Source: Sphaerolaimus hirsutus (Eukaryota > Nematoda > Chromadorea > Monhysterida > Sphaerolaimidae). Taken from it: DNA of 64,000 nucleotides. The DNA lies in the NCBI GenBank assembly GCA_964036195.1, contig OZ038453.1, positions 3,673,469-3,737,468 of the forward strand, written 5' to 3'. Each line of letters begins with the position of its first letter. The stretch's first letter is position 1. The notes beneath the pieces were generated by a model. The model had not been told where the DNA came from, did no database searches, and saw only the letters and a program-made list of their open reading frames with translations. The position numbers and the translations under genes are program-made. Positions 63,822 to 64,000 of the stretch are shown piece after piece.

Positions 63822-64000
63822 GGACTATTTACACAGGTCCCGGCCGGGGACCGGGACCCAGCAAAAAATAGTTTTTTTCAAAAGTGAATAATTGGCGTGT
63901 ATGGGTTGTTTGCATGTTAATTAGGTGAATTATCACCAAATTAGCATGCACAAAATTGTTTTGAGACGGTTACACGCGCTGATGCATTTTCTTTGGGGGA
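63822..64000. repeat. Mutator-like element, left part, runs off the window
   Basis: GGACTATTTACACAGGTCCC, the CCGGCCGGGGACCGGG palindrome and TTAGCATGCACAAAATTG match 54370-54560. Confidence 0.75.

Overview
This window looks like an intergenic, repeat-packed stretch of a eukaryotic nuclear genome, most likely an invertebrate animal; I cannot name the species. The reasons are complete LTR retrotransposons, dozens of non-autonomous DNA transposons with intact target-site duplications (TSDs), satellites, a 200-N assembly gap (13558-13757), and no bacterial-type gene organisation. I could not find a single convincing host gene. Every long reading frame lies on the minus strand inside one of two Ty3/gypsy-type retroelements.

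Positions 1-34235 are a mosaic of short mobile elements. The main families are: (i) TA-flanked elements with ends CCGTATTTCC...GGAAATACGG and G-rich interiors; (ii) TA-flanked elements with ends CCGTATTTCTTC...; (iii) hAT-like elements with 8-bp TSDs, whose sub-terminal regions are filled with a family-specific hexamer (TTACGT/TTACAC/TTACGC, TTTCCG, GACTCG, GGCACC); (iv) a Mutator-like family with ends GGCTATTTACACAGG and 9-bp TSDs; (v) several fold-back elements; and (vi) two satellites (14505-15856 and 32395-33245). Many are inserted into one another, and the TSDs give the order of insertion.

Positions 34240-51787 hold a 17,548-bp LTR retrotransposon on the minus strand. Its 1,671-bp LTRs differ at one position that I could find, and it is flanked by the 4-bp TSD ACCC. 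In transcription order it carries a long polyprotein (Gag, then a membrane-anchored envelope-like glycoprotein, then protease and the start of reverse transcriptase), then the rest of Pol (RT, RNase H, integrase with a GPY motif) in a shifted frame, then a separate 1,323-codon ORF for a superfamily 1 (UPF1-like) helicase. An envelope-like domain between nucleocapsid and protease, together with a helicase gene, is the most unusual thing in the window.

Positions 52679-63095 hold a set of nested insertions. A CCGTATTTCC element (54163-63095) contains a Mutator-like element (54370-62847, TSD ATGACTGTG), which contains a second gypsy element (54650-62413, TSD GGTT, identical 149-bp LTRs). That element encodes Gag-Pro-RT and RT-RNase H-integrase in one frame, broken by a single TGA. 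Between pol and the 3' LTR it also carries a previously unlabelled third gene that I predict has four exons, with a hydrophobic N-terminus, a coiled coil, a proline-rich part and a basic His/Arg-rich end.

All function calls come from reading motifs by eye; no database search was run. Boundaries supported by TSDs are reliable, and the others are approximate.
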